A program made the position numbers and the translations under genes. A stretch of DNA of 64,000 bases from Stappia sp. ES.058. Its GTDB lineage: Bacteria; Pseudomonadota; Alphaproteobacteria; Rhizobiales; Stappiaceae. The stretch lies in NCBI RefSeq assembly GCF_900105595.1, contig NZ_LT629784.1, positions 1,426,001-1,490,000 on the forward strand. Reading direction: 5' to 3'. Position 1 is the stretch's first letter, and every line of letters starts with the position of its first letter. Of the stretch, positions 53,635-63,352 are shown one piece after another. A model generated the notes under the pieces. The model searched no databases, was not told the DNA's origin, and was given only the letters and a program-made list of their open reading frames with translations.

Positions 53635-54088
53635 TGGTATTCTCCGTAAACTGTGGTCGGCAAGCCGCGATATGTACTGCCTCGGCAGGGCTATGGCAAG
53701 CCTTGCCTTGGATCTCTCGATATATTTGTTTTTAAGTTAATTTTCGATTCAGGTTGTGTCTTTGCGCGACTCGCGGTGGAAGAGACAGGAAGTTCTGTTG
53801 CTGTTTCCTGTGGGAATGGTGTAGGGAACTTAATTAAACCGGATGCCTACTAGGCAGCTGGAAAAAAACGAAGCACCGAAAAAATGAAATAGGTGTTTCA
53901 CGGGCACGTGATCCGGAGGCAGGAAGTCTCGGGGTAGGCAGGTCGATCTTCAAGACGGTTGGCGTGAAGATATTCTTGGACGAGTGGTTGGGCGAAGCCG
54001 GAAAACCGGAACGGCCACTCCTTTAATATGGTATATTTTCCGAATTGTCGGAGGCCGTCCTGCATTACAGCGAAAGGCATTGAAAGTG
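53635..54088. other. 454-base AT-richer divergent intergenic region between rpoZ and the NYN gene
   Basis: The region is visibly richer in A and T than its surroundings (runs such as ttgtttttaagttaattttc near 53725 and aattaaaccgg, aaaaaaacgaag). It holds the rpoZ promoter at its left end and the NYN promoter area at its right end, with a tataTtttc box near 54032. Short frames run across it, but none has a ribosome-binding site and they overlap promoters. No tRNA or known small RNA is recognised. Confidence 0.5.
53671..53699 (-). promoter_or_regulatory. candidate rpoZ promoter
   Basis: On the minus strand TTGCCA (53694-53699) and TACATA (53671-53676) have a 17-base spacer, placing the transcript start about 30 bases before the rpoZ ATG. 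Confidence 0.5.
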
Positions 54089-54688
54089 ATGTTTGATCCC
54101 AGAGAAAAAGTTGCATTGTTCATTGATGGCGCCAACTTGTACTCGACCGCCAGGACAATTGGCTTCGATATCGATTACAAGATGCTGCTTCAGGAGTTCC
54201 AGAAAACGGGCTATCTGCTGCGAGCCTACTATTACACGGCTCTGATCGAGGATCAGGAATACTCATCGATCCGTCCTCTGATCGATTGGCTGGATTACAA
54301 CGGCTACAAGGTCGTTACGAAGCCGGTGAAGGAGTTCGTCGATTCCAGCGGAAGGCGCAAGATCAAGGGAAACATGGACATCGAGCTTGCGGTCGATGCC
54401 ATGGAGATCGTTGAACATGTCGACCACATCGTCCTGTTTTCCGGAGATGGCGATTTTCGCTCGCTCGTCGAAGCTTTGCAGCGCAAGGGCCGTAAGGTAA
54501 GTGTCGTTTCCACCCTTCAGACCCAGCCGCCGATGATCGCCGACGATCTGCGTCGCCAGGCCGATCACTTCATCGATCTTGCGACTCTTTCGAAGAAGGT
54601 CGGCCGCGATCCGGGCGAGCGTCCGGCCCGTTCGGCAGCCGACCGTCCGCGTCGTGTCGAGACCGACGACGAAGACGACGATTACTGA
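54089..54688 (+). CDS. NYN-domain (LabA-like, PIN-fold) protein
   Basis: 199 residues from ATG 54089. The NYN fold is shown by the acidic motifs LFIDGANLYSTARTIGFDID, NMDIELAVDAMEI and LFSGDGDFRSLVEALQ, the three Asp clusters expected for a metal-dependent ribonuclease site. The tail (last 35 residues) is charged and disordered (RVETDDEDDDY). LabA/DUF88 proteins are suspected RNases; the target is not known. It stands alone upstream of the uracil-DNA glycosylase, 12 bases apart, probably one transcript. Confidence 0.9.
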   Translation: MFDPREKVALFIDGANLYSTARTIGFDIDYKMLLQEFQKTGYLLRAYYYTALIEDQEYSSIRPLIDWLDYNGYKVVTKPVKEFVDSSGRRKIKGNMDIELAVDAMEIVEHVDHIVLFSGDGDFRSLVEALQRKGRKVSVVSTLQTQPPMIADDLRRQADHFIDLATLSKKVGRDPGERPARSAADRPRRVETDDEDDDY

Positions 54689-54700
54689 TCGGCGGCGCGT

Positions 54701-55351
54701 ATGTCCCTGCCATTGAATCCGCCGCACGACTGCCCGGCCTGTCCGCGTCTGGTCGAGTTCAGGCAAATGCATCGTGCCCGCAATCCGGAATGGCACAACG
54801 CACCGGTCCCGACGTTCTCGGCGCCGGTGCCGCGCCTGCTCGTGGTTGGATTGGCGCCCGGTCTGAAAGGGGCAAACCGGACGGGGCGTCCGTTCACGGG
54901 CGATTATGCCGGCGATCTTCTCTATGAGACGATGATCGACTTCGGTTTCGCGCGCGGCAGTTATGCCGCGCGTCCGGACGATGGTCTCGCGCTTGTCGAT
55001 GCCGCGATCACCAATGCGGTGCGATGCGTTCCGCCTGAAAACAAGCCGACAGGTGCGGAAATCCGCACCTGTCTGCCCTATCTGCAGGAAACGATTGCGC
55101 GTCTTGGCGACCCTGTCGTGATCCTTGCTCTTGGGCGGATCGCGCATGATGCGACGCTGTCTGCGCTGAAGCTGCGCAAGTCGGCATTTCCCTTTGGCCA
55201 CGCGGCGCGCCACGCGCCCGAGGCGGCGCCGGTGGTTTTCGACAGCTACCACTGCTCGCGTTACAACACCAATACCCGGCGGCTGACACGGGAGATGTTC
55301 CGGTCGGTTTTTGCCGCCATCCGTCACGAGGTCGACGCCACCGCTCGTTGA
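54701..55351 (+). CDS. type 5 uracil-DNA glycosylase (UdgB)
   Basis: 216 residues. The first motif is GLAPGLKGANRTGRPFTGD, characteristic of family 5 (UDGb) with its GLAPG loop lacking the usual catalytic Asp. The iron-sulphur cysteines lie in CPACPRL at the start and in NAVRCVPPEN and IRTCLPY. The last motif, DSYHCSRYNTNT, has the catalytic histidine region H-x-S-R-Y-N. It removes uracil and also hypoxanthine from DNA. Convergent with bpt, 19 bases apart. Confidence 0.9.
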   Translation: MSLPLNPPHDCPACPRLVEFRQMHRARNPEWHNAPVPTFSAPVPRLLVVGLAPGLKGANRTGRPFTGDYAGDLLYETMIDFGFARGSYAARPDDGLALVDAAITNAVRCVPPENKPTGAEIRTCLPYLQETIARLGDPVVILALGRIAHDATLSALKLRKSAFPFGHAARHAPEAAPVVFDSYHCSRYNTNTRRLTREMFRSVFAAIRHEVDATAR

Positions 55352-55370
55352 TCCACGGCGAGGCGCTCGG

Positions 55371-56171
55371 TCATCCGCCTGTGGAGGGGGGCCCGTCTTC
55401 CGTCGAGTTCGCGGGGGCCCATCCTTCCGGACTGAGCAGTTCCTGAGGCTGGAAACGGGACTTGTAGTCCATCTTCGGTGATCCCTTCACCCAGTATCCG
55501 AGATAGACATAGGGCAGACCCAGCGCGCGTGCGCGCTCTATGTGGTCGAGGATGAGGTGCGTTCCCAGACTTCGGCTGCGTTCGTCGGGGTCGAAGAAGG
55601 AATAGACCATCGACAATCCGTCGCTCAGCATATCGGTCAGTGCGACGGCAAGAAGCGGCCCATCACCGCGCCCGGTGAGGAAACTGTCGGGACCGCGCTT
55701 GCGGTATTCGACCAGCATGGTCTCCACATGGGTATCTTCCACCATCATCGCGTAGTCGAGTACGGTCATGTCGGACATGCCGCCGTCCGTGTGACGGGCG
55801 TCGAGATAGTGACGGAAGAGATCGTATTGCTGCGACGAGGGTGCCGGTGCGGACGCTGTGCCGATGATGTCGGCGTTCTTGCGCCACAGGCGGCGAAACG
55901 CCCGGGTCCAGCGGAAGTCGTCGACCCGCACACGAACCGAGATACAGGCCTTGCAGTCCTCGCAGGCGGGTCGGTAGGCGATATTCTGGCTGCGCCGGAA
56001 GCCTCCCTGGGTCAGGACATCGTTGAGCGTTTGCGCCTTGGATCCGACCAAATGGGTAAAGACCTTACGTTCCTGGCGTCCGTCCAGATAGGGGCAGGGC
56101 GCAGGGGCGGTCAGATAAAATTGCGGTGTATCGGTTGGGTGCCGCGTCACGTTTGCTCGGTCTCCGCTCAT
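55371..56171 (-). CDS. bpt: aspartate/glutamate leucyltransferase (N-end rule)
   Basis: 266 residues. It adds leucine from Leu-tRNA to proteins with N-terminal Asp or Glu, marking them for ClpAP. The cysteine-containing motif [19 protein letters not shown] and [20 protein letters not shown] match the Ate1/Bpt N-terminal fold. The C-terminal acyltransferase half has [20 protein letters not shown]. It starts 6 bases after the SLC13 permease stop and is likely expressed with it. Confidence 0.93.
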   Translation of the reverse strand: MSGDRANVTRHPTDTPQFYLTAPAPCPYLDGRQERKVFTHLVGSKAQTLNDVLTQGGFRRSQNIAYRPACEDCKACISVRVRVDDFRWTRAFRRLWRKNADIIGTASAPAPSSQQYDLFRHYLDARHTDGGMSDMTVLDYAMMVEDTHVETMLVEYRKRGPDSFLTGRGDGPLLAVALTDMLSDGLSMVYSFFDPDERSRSLGTHLILDHIERARALGLPYVYLGYWVKGSPKMDYKSRFQPQELLSPEGWAPANSTEDGPPSTGG

Positions 56172-56177
56172 CGCCCG

Positions 56178-58004
56178 CTACAGCATGGCGAAACCATAAT
56201 ATACGGGCGCAACCAAAGTGAACGTCAGCCAGAGCAAAATGGCAAGCGGTGTGCCAGCGATAAGGAAATCGGAAAACCGGTAGTGACCCGGCCCCATCAC
56301 GATCAGGTTCGTCTGATAGCCGATCGGTGTGGCGAACGAACTGTTGGCCGCGAAAATCACGCAGGTCACGAAGGCTTCCACCGGCAGACCGGTCGGGACG
56401 GCCATGTTGACGGCAATGGGGGTGAACAGCACCGCAGTTGCGTTGTTTGACAACATGTTGGTGAGCATCATGACCAGGAAATAGAGAGCGGACAGGATCA
56501 CCATCGGCGGCTGGTTCTGAAGCTGGGTGACAAGAACGTCGGCGATCACCCGCGCCCCGCCGGTGACCTCCAGTGCCGTGGCCGAGGCGATCGAGGCGCC
56601 GATCAGCATGAAGATCCGGCTGTCGACGGCACGCAGCGCCTGACGCACGTTCAGACACCCGGACGCAATCAGCGCGAAAGTCGCGCCGACGGCCGCTGTC
56701 ACGATCGGCACCAGACCGGATGCACTCAGGAAAACCATGACCATGAAGATCATCAGTGCCCGCGGCGCGAGCCTGCGCGGAGGCACCTCCGCGGCCGACC
56801 AGTCGAGAAGGAGGACGTCGCGATACGTGCGCAGCCGCTGGATTTCATCGCCGCCGCCAGCCAGAAGCAACACGTCTCCGGGCTCCAGACGGATTTCCGT
56901 CATCGCCATGCGGGGCATGCGGGAGCGACGCTGGACACCCATCACGACGCAGCCTGTTTCCGTGTGAAAGCCGCTCTGGGCAATGGTACGCCCGCTCAGT
57001 CTGGAGGCCGGCGCGACAACGGCTTCCGCCAGCGTGAGGGAGCGCTGCGGCACGGAAGTCTCGGCTTCGCCGGTTTCATCGCTGTCCGTCCCCATAAGCG
57101 GGTGCCTGCGTGCCAGTGCCGCGGTGAGGGCCGAGCGCGTGGCGGCGACGATCATCGTGTCGCCCGGGCGAAGTGTCACGTTTTCGAAAGGGGGAAGGAT
57201 CGGCCGTTCTCCGCGCTGCACAAGGCGTACGGTCATGTCCTTGAGCGCGGGGAACAATCCCGCGACTGCCGTCGCGCCTTCCAGCGGGTGACCGTTGGTG
57301 ATGTGGATCTGGGCGATGAACTGTTTGCCCGAAGAGGGCTGTAACTCGTCCGCCATGGTTTTTCGCGGGCGCAGAAGATACGGCATCACGAACAGGACAT
57401 AGCATCCCCCGACGGCGGCGAGGATCAAGCCGAGTCCGGTGAAGCTGAAGAACCCCAGACGCACGTCGCTGGTGCGCGCGGCCACGTCGGCGACAAGCAG
57501 GTTTGTGGAGGAGCCGATGAGCGTCGTCATGCCGCCGAGGATGGCGATGAAGGACAGCGGCATCAGCAGCCGGGCGGAGGACTTGCCCTGGGCGGCGGCG
57601 ACCGCGGACAAGATCGGAAGAAACATCACCACCACGGGTGTGTTGTTCAAAAAGCCGCTGATCGCTGCGACGGCAATGAGGATCGGCGCGGCAGCCAAGT
57701 GTGGATGGCGTTTCGTCGCCTTGACGATGAATTGCGCCGGCTTTTCAAGCGCGTCCGTCTGGAACAGCGCCTGCCCGACGATCAGAAGGCAGGTGACGGT
57801 CACGAGCGCCGGGTTTGCGAAACCTGCCAGGAGCTCTGCCGGTCCGATCCCGGTTTTTCCGGGAAACACGGTGAAGATCGCCATCAGTGCAACGAGCGAC
57901 CCAAGCGCCACATATTCCAGCGCGAAGCGCTCCATCGCATAGAGCACGATCGTGGCGACGATCACCACGAACGTGAGGATCATGGCGGGATCGGCTGGCA
58001 GCAT
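56178..58004 (-). CDS. SLC13-family permease with paired TrkA-C domains
   Basis: 608 residues. The membrane part is split: helices 1-6 (residues 1-210), two cytosolic RCK/TrkA-C domains (about 225-400) and the second helix set (residues 410-608). Family motifs are FLNNTPVVVMFLPI, LIGSSTNLLVADVA in the first half and LSNNATAVLFTPIA, ANSSFATPIGYQTNL in the second. Substrates in the family include dicarboxylates, citrate and sulphate; the TrkA-C type is often sulphate-related, but this cannot be decided here. It is followed by bpt after 6 bases. Confidence 0.9.
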   Translation of the reverse strand: MLPADPAMILTFVVIVATIVLYAMERFALEYVALGSLVALMAIFTVFPGKTGIGPAELLAGFANPALVTVTCLLIVGQALFQTDALEKPAQFIVKATKRHPHLAAAPILIAVAAISGFLNNTPVVVMFLPILSAVAAAQGKSSARLLMPLSFIAILGGMTTLIGSSTNLLVADVAARTSDVRLGFFSFTGLGLILAAVGGCYVLFVMPYLLRPRKTMADELQPSSGKQFIAQIHITNGHPLEGATAVAGLFPALKDMTVRLVQRGERPILPPFENVTLRPGDTMIVAATRSALTAALARRHPLMGTDSDETGEAETSVPQRSLTLAEAVVAPASRLSGRTIAQSGFHTETGCVVMGVQRRSRMPRMAMTEIRLEPGDVLLLAGGGDEIQRLRTYRDVLLLDWSAAEVPPRRLAPRALMIFMVMVFLSASGLVPIVTAAVGATFALIASGCLNVRQALRAVDSRIFMLIGASIASATALEVTGGARVIADVLVTQLQNQPPMVILSALYFLVMMLTNMLSNNATAVLFTPIAVNMAVPTGLPVEAFVTCVIFAANSSFATPIGYQTNLIVMGPGHYRFSDFLIAGTPLAILLWLTFTLVAPVYYGFAML

Positions 58005-58087
58005 GCGGTCGGCCCATATCCTCTTTCCGCTCGCGCCAAAGGGCGCGGCGCGACTTACGCCAGCTCCTTTCTAGCTGTCACAAGCGT

Positions 58088-58116
58088 CTTCGCAAAGAAG
58101 GAATGCTTTGCGGAAG
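58088..58116. terminator. possible terminator after the RDD gene
   Basis: CTTCGCAAAG and CTTTGCGGAAG form a 10-bp stem with one bulged G and an 8-base loop, 46 bases after the RDD stop on the minus strand. There is no strong T-run, so it is a weak call. Confidence 0.35.
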
Positions 58117-58161
58117 AGCTTGATTCAGGAAAGTTTTGCCAGACCCCACGTGCGTAAGGTG

Positions 58162-58665
58162 CTAGCGGGCGTCGGAAGCCCGGTTCACCACGACGGCCCC
58201 GATGACAAGGTCGTGCAACAGCCTCTTTTCGGAATTGAACAGCGAAACCGCCAACACGAGCGGCGTGAGAAGGGACACCGAGAACCAGAACAGCAGGGCA
58301 TGCATGCCGGCGATCAGGATATCGGGCCGCCCGCCACGGACCATGCGCATGGTCACGCCCATCGCCCGCATTCCCGGCGTTGCGCTGGTTGGTCCGCCAA
58401 GGGTCAGCGCGACATAGATGAGGGCGACGGCGGGCCACAGGATGGGAAACAGCAGCCAACCCAATCCGAGCGTGAAGATCCCGAGGAAGAACACCAGAAC
58501 CGTCGCCATGAGGGTCACCGCGCCGATCAGGATCGCGTCGATGACGAAGGCGAAGATGCGGTTCGTACGCACGCTCGCGAAGAGGCGCGGATCGTTGAAT
58601 GCGCCGAAGCCGGCGGCATCCGCGAAGCCATCCTCTATCTCGTGTTGCGGGGAAGGGGAGGTCAT
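58162..58665 (-). CDS. RDD family membrane protein
   Basis: 167 residues from ATG 58665, preceded by AAAGGA. Three membrane helices; the family motif lies in NRIFAFVIDAILIGAVTLMA (with Arg and Asp near the first helix), SATPGMRAMGVTMR and EKRLLHDLVIGAVVV. RDD proteins have been linked to ion or stress transport, with no firm role. The gene follows ilvA at 68 bases. In related bacteria an RDD gene lies between bpt and hemB, as I recall. Confidence 0.87.
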   Translation of the reverse strand: MTSPSPQHEIEDGFADAAGFGAFNDPRLFASVRTNRIFAFVIDAILIGAVTLMATVLVFFLGIFTLGLGWLLFPILWPAVALIYVALTLGGPTSATPGMRAMGVTMRMVRGGRPDILIAGMHALLFWFSVSLLTPLVLAVSLFNSEKRLLHDLVIGAVVVNRASDAR

Positions 58666-58733
58666 GATGTCCTTTCGTTTGAGTGCACACCTGAAGTGGG
58701 GATTGCGGGGTGCGCTGTCAAATCGGACAAGGG

Positions 58734-59957
58734 TCACAGGCGCGATTCGCCCAAGTCCAGCATCCGCACGCTGACGTCCAGACCTTCAAGAGCGGTGAGA
58801 ATCTCTTCGGCATGTGTCCGGTCATGGGTTTCCATCGTAACGTCCAGGGTGGTGCCCTTGGCCGGCACATTCAGAAACAGCCGATGGTGGGACACTTCGA
58901 GAATGTTTCCGCCAAGCGATCCGATCAGGGTCGAAATGTCACCCAGAACGCCGGGGCGATCCGGGGTCGTGATGCGGATCGACACCAGACGCCCCTCATG
59001 CGCCAGGCCGCGTACCATGATCGAGGAAAGCAGCCGCGGGTCAATATTGCCGCCGCACATCACCAGTCCGACGCTGCGGCCGGCAAAGCGTTCGCGGTGG
59101 GAGAGCAAGGCCGCGAGCCCGGCAGCGCCAGCGCCCTCGGCCATCGTCTTTTGCTGGGTGAGATAGGCGTTCACCGCCTGTTCGATGTCCGTCTCGTCCA
59201 CCAGCAGGATATCGTCGACGGTCTCGCGCACGATCTCCAGCGTCAGCTTGCCGACGTTCTTGACCGCGATCCCTTCAGCCAGCGTCGCGCCACCGCACTG
59301 AACGGCCTCTCCGTTCAATGCGCCTTTCATCGAGGGGTAGAGCGCGGCTTCCACCCCGATAACCTCGATGTCCGGCTTCAGCGCTTTCGCGGCCGTTGCC
59401 ATGCCCGAAATCAGCCCGCCGCCGCCGACAGGCACGACAAGGCAGTCGAGGCCCGGATGATCTTCGAGCATCTCCAGCGCGATGGTGCCTTGGCCGCAGA
59501 TGATTGCCGCATCGTCATAGGGGTGCACCCAGACCAGGCCGTCCGCTTCCGCGATCCGCTCGGCTTCGGCCTGTGCATCGGCGAGCATTTCGCCTGCAAG
59601 CACGACGCGCGCGCCATATCCGCGCGTGGCGGCGACTTTTACGAAGGGCGTCGGCTCAGGCATGACGATGGTCGCGGGAATGCCCAGCCGTCCGGCATGA
59701 TAGGCAACCGCCTGCGCATGATTGCCGGCCGACATGGCGATGACGCCGTGCCTGCGCTCTTCGGGCGACAATGCCGACAGTTTCACCAGCGCGCCGCGCT
59801 CCTTGAACGCGTTGGTCACCTGGAGGTTCTCGTATTTGACCCAGACGTCCGCGCCTGTGAGGCGCGAGAGTTTCGGCGCCGGAAGACACGGCGTTCGCAT
59901 CACCGCCCCGGATATCAGGTGGGCGGCGGCGCGGATGGAATCGAGTGAAACCGACAT
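58734..59957 (-). CDS. ilvA: threonine ammonia-lyase (threonine dehydratase)
   Basis: 407 residues, PLP-dependent. The lysine that binds PLP lies in QVTNAFKERGAL and the phosphate cup is VPVGGGGLISG. The C-terminal ACT-like domain (about 325-407, ITTPDRPGVLGDISTLIGSL) allows feedback control, so this is the short one-ACT type, closer to catabolic TdcB-like enzymes with ACT than to E. coli IlvA with two. It deaminates threonine to 2-oxobutyrate for isoleucine synthesis. It runs leftward from next to the LysE gene. Confidence 0.92.
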   Translation of the reverse strand: MSVSLDSIRAAAHLISGAVMRTPCLPAPKLSRLTGADVWVKYENLQVTNAFKERGALVKLSALSPEERRHGVIAMSAGNHAQAVAYHAGRLGIPATIVMPEPTPFVKVAATRGYGARVVLAGEMLADAQAEAERIAEADGLVWVHPYDDAAIICGQGTIALEMLEDHPGLDCLVVPVGGGGLISGMATAAKALKPDIEVIGVEAALYPSMKGALNGEAVQCGGATLAEGIAVKNVGKLTLEIVRETVDDILLVDETDIEQAVNAYLTQQKTMAEGAGAAGLAALLSHRERFAGRSVGLVMCGGNIDPRLLSSIMVRGLAHEGRLVSIRITTPDRPGVLGDISTLIGSLGGNILEVSHHRLFLNVPAKGTTLDVTMETHDRTHAEEILTALEGLDVSVRMLDLGESRL

Positions 59958-59999
59958 GAAAAGGTCACCGCGAATGGGTCCAGGATCTTTCCTGTGCCA

Positions 60000-60620
60000 T
60001 CAAGGCGGGATCATTTGCAAGCTCGCGATCGTCGAGCCGACCATGACGACCGCCAGCACGACTTGCAGCGTGTACAGGAAAGAGGGGTTGCCGGTCGCTG
60101 ACCGCAGCTTGCCGCCAGCCACCAGCCACAGGCCGTTCAGGGCGCCGCCAACCACCCAGAACGTGAGCGATGTCAGGAGCGCATCCGCAAGATAGCGGTC
60201 GGGCGAAACGAACTGTGAAATCGCCGCGATCTGCATCGCATAAGCCTTGGGATTGAGCGGATGCACCCAGAAGCCGCGCAGAAATCCCGGAACACGCGTG
60301 GCCCGCCCGGCCTGCCGGCTTCCGGAGCGGACAATCGTCCAGGCAAGATAAAGGATGTAGCCAATGCACATCCAACGCAGCAGTTGGAACACCTCGGGTG
60401 CACTTTGCAGCAGCGCGTAGAGCCCCAGAACATTCAACCAGAAAATCATCTGAAATCCGCTCATTGTGCCGAGCAGAAACGGAACGGCGGGACGTGCGCC
60501 GAAGGCCAGTCCGCTGGCCATCAGCGACATGTTCGCCGGTCCCGGAGACCCGACCATTGCGGCAATGAACAGGACAAGCACGCCGTATTGGGCGAGTGGC
60601 ATGAAAAAATCGGAGGGCAT
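60000..60620 (-). CDS. LysE/RhtB-family amino-acid exporter
   Basis: 206 residues starting at ATG 60620, with AGGAG 7 bases upstream, which selects this start over a much longer open frame. Six membrane helices are predicted. The conserved GSPGPANMSLMASGLAFGAR and the FWVHPLNPKAY motif are the LysE signature. It probably exports an amino acid or amino-acid-like compound. It faces away from the MocR gene with 84 bases between them and shares a palindromic site; ilvA lies 42 bases downstream. Confidence 0.88.
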   Translation of the reverse strand: MPSDFFMPLAQYGVLVLFIAAMVGSPGPANMSLMASGLAFGARPAVPFLLGTMSGFQMIFWLNVLGLYALLQSAPEVFQLLRWMCIGYILYLAWTIVRSGSRQAGRATRVPGFLRGFWVHPLNPKAYAMQIAAISQFVSPDRYLADALLTSLTFWVVGGALNGLWLVAGGKLRSATGNPSFLYTLQVVLAVVMVGSTIASLQMIPP

Positions 60621-60641
60621 TCGCCATCTCCTGGCGTTCGA

Positions 60642-60648
60642 ATTGTAC
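60642..60648. promoter_or_regulatory. third half-site (ATTGTAC) in the LysE-MocR region
   Basis: ATTGTAC at 60642-60648 repeats the right half of the palindrome at 60684-60701 plus the next base (ATTGTAC at 60696-60702), 54 bases apart. Repeated spaced half-sites are typical for MocR regulators. Confidence 0.4.
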
Positions 60649-60683
60649 TTCGATCCATCCAAGCTGACTGAGACAAAAAGTGA

Positions 60684-60701
60684 TACAATGACTATATTGT
60701 A
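60684..60701. promoter_or_regulatory. MocR operator candidate (TACAAT-N6-ATTGTA)
   Basis: A perfect 6-bp inverted repeat with a 6-base spacer lies in the 84-base divergent region, ending 3 bases before the MocR ATG. Its position over the start point suggests autoregulation and control of the LysE gene. Confidence 0.6.
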
Positions 60702-60704
60702 CTG

Positions 60705-62108
60705 ATGACAATATTCTCGCAGATTACGGCCGATATGCAAACCGGGCCCGCGACCGCTCGGTCCATCGAAACGCATCTGCGCGCGGGGATCGCCGACGAA
60801 ACGTTGGCGCCCGGGACGCGTCTGCCGCCGATCCGCGAAGCCGCGTGGCAATTGGGCTGCGCACCCGCGACCGTGGCGCGGGCCTACCGCGGGCTGGTCC
60901 TTGCGGGACTTGCCCATGGCGAGGTGGGCCGAGGGACATTTGTCGGCGGGCCGGATCGGCGTGCCGCCTTTCCGCCCTCTGGGCCAGATGACGCCGATCC
61001 GCAGTCGCGAATTGTCGACTTCGCCGTCAACGGCTTCCAGATGCATGATGCCTCGCCACTGGTTCGGGCGGCGTTTGAACGGGCCGTGTCGCGGATGACG
61101 GACGGCCTCGTGCCGGTCGGCTATTCTTCTCCTGCCGGAAGGGTGGAGGATCGTGCTGCCGCGGCGCGGTTTCTCGCGAAGTGGCGGCCGGGCACCGATG
61201 CGCGCGAGGTCCTGTTGACACATGGCGCCCAGTCCGCGCTCTTCGCTGCCTTTCAGGCCCTTGCCGGTCGCGGTGGCGGGATCGCCTGCGATGCGGCGAC
61301 ATATCCGGGTGTAATCGGGGCCGCCGTGGCGTTGGGCATCGCCCTGCACCCGGTCGCGGGCGATGCAAATGGCATGCGTCCCGACGCGCTTGAGGCGGTC
61401 TGTCGCCGGCATTCTGTTTCGCTGGTGGTTGTGATGCCCGATGTACAGAACCCGACCGGTATTTCCATGCCGCAGACACGACGTGCCGATCTTGCCACGG
61501 TCGCATCACGCCAGGGTCTGATGATCGTGGAAGACCGGATTTACGGCTTTCTCATGCCCGATGCGGAACCGGGCTTTTCATCCATTGCGCCGGAGCGCAC
61601 GGTGTTGGTGTACGGACTGTCAAAATGCGTCGCGCCGGTGTTGCGCGTCGGCTATGCCGTGGGTCCAGAGAGTTTGATCCACCACATCGAGGCGGTGTTG
61701 AACGCAACGAGCCTGATGGTTTCGCCCCTTTTGGCCGATGCGGCGAGTTGGCTGCTGGAGCAGCCGGGATTGCCGGAGCGCGCGGCATCGCTGCGCGCCG
61801 GAATTGCGCGCCGCGCCGAATACTGCCTTGCCCGGCTTCCAGGGCTTCAGGCGGATCGTCTTGCCGGAGGAATTGCCTGGCTTGCGGTGCCTGAGGACTG
61901 GACAGCAGACGGCTTTGCGGCAGAAGCCGCCACACGCGGTGTCCGGGTAAGCCCGGCGCGGCATTTTTGTGTGGAACCGAGAAGCGCACCGCAGGCGGTT
62001 CGTCTGTGTCTTGCGACCGTGGCGAACGAGCATCGATTTCAGGCTGGCATGGATGCACTTGCCGGCCTGATGTCACAGTCCGGGCGCGCGCGCCTCGTCT
62101 CGCCGTGA
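60705..62108 (+). CDS. MocR-family regulator (GntR HTH fused to aminotransferase-like domain)
   Basis: 467 residues. The N-terminal winged helix is of the GntR type (ETLAPGTRLPPIREAAWQLG, then CAPATVARAYRGLVLAGLAH). Residues about 105-450 form a class I aminotransferase-like domain whose PLP lysine lies in VYGLSKCVAPVLRVGYAVGP. No Shine-Dalgarno site precedes ATG 60705; the operator abuts the start, so the mRNA may be leaderless or start at ATG 60735. Regulators of this class sense PLP-bound amino-acid derivatives and control nearby transporters. The divergent LysE exporter is the obvious target. It converges on hemB. Confidence 0.91.
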   Translation: MTIFSQITADMQTGPATARSIETHLRAGIADETLAPGTRLPPIREAAWQLGCAPATVARAYRGLVLAGLAHGEVGRGTFVGGPDRRAAFPPSGPDDADPQSRIVDFAVNGFQMHDASPLVRAAFERAVSRMTDGLVPVGYSSPAGRVEDRAAAARFLAKWRPGTDAREVLLTHGAQSALFAAFQALAGRGGGIACDAATYPGVIGAAVALGIALHPVAGDANGMRPDALEAVCRRHSVSLVVVMPDVQNPTGISMPQTRRADLATVASRQGLMIVEDRIYGFLMPDAEPGFSSIAPERTVLVYGLSKCVAPVLRVGYAVGPESLIHHIEAVLNATSLMVSPLLADAASWLLEQPGLPERAASLRAGIARRAEYCLARLPGLQADRLAGGIAWLAVPEDWTADGFAAEAATRGVRVSPARHFCVEPRSAPQAVRLCLATVANEHRFQAGMDALAGLMSQSGRARLVSP

Positions 62109-62130
62109 GTCGATTGTCATTGCGCTTGCC

Positions 62131-63207
<1,077 letters not shown>

Positions 63208-63263
63208 CTAGCACCGGAAAGCGTGCAGCCGAAAGCCGGGCAAGACGGAATTCAGAGCCGCAA

Positions 63264-63291
63264 TTGACGCAGGCGCAGGGGGCGGATAATC
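63264..63291 (+). promoter_or_regulatory. candidate promoter of the acyl-CoA dehydrogenase
   Basis: TTGACG (63264-63269) and ATAATC (63286-63291) are 16 bases apart, 62 bases before the ATG. They lie in the 187-base region divergent from hemB. Confidence 0.4.
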
Positions 63292-63352
63292 CCACGGGGC
63301 AGGTCGCCGCGCGCATTCCCTCGCGTCGACGCTACGGGAGGAGAGCGGTTCG

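Noticed and set aside
53653..53853. 66-codon plus-strand frame upstream of the NYN gene
   Set aside because: It overlaps the rpoZ promoter, has no ribosome-binding site and no recognisable sequence.
53898..54116. 72-codon minus-strand frame over the NYN start
   Set aside because: Overlaps the 5' end of the NYN gene and lacks a start signal; probably chance in an AT-richer stretch.
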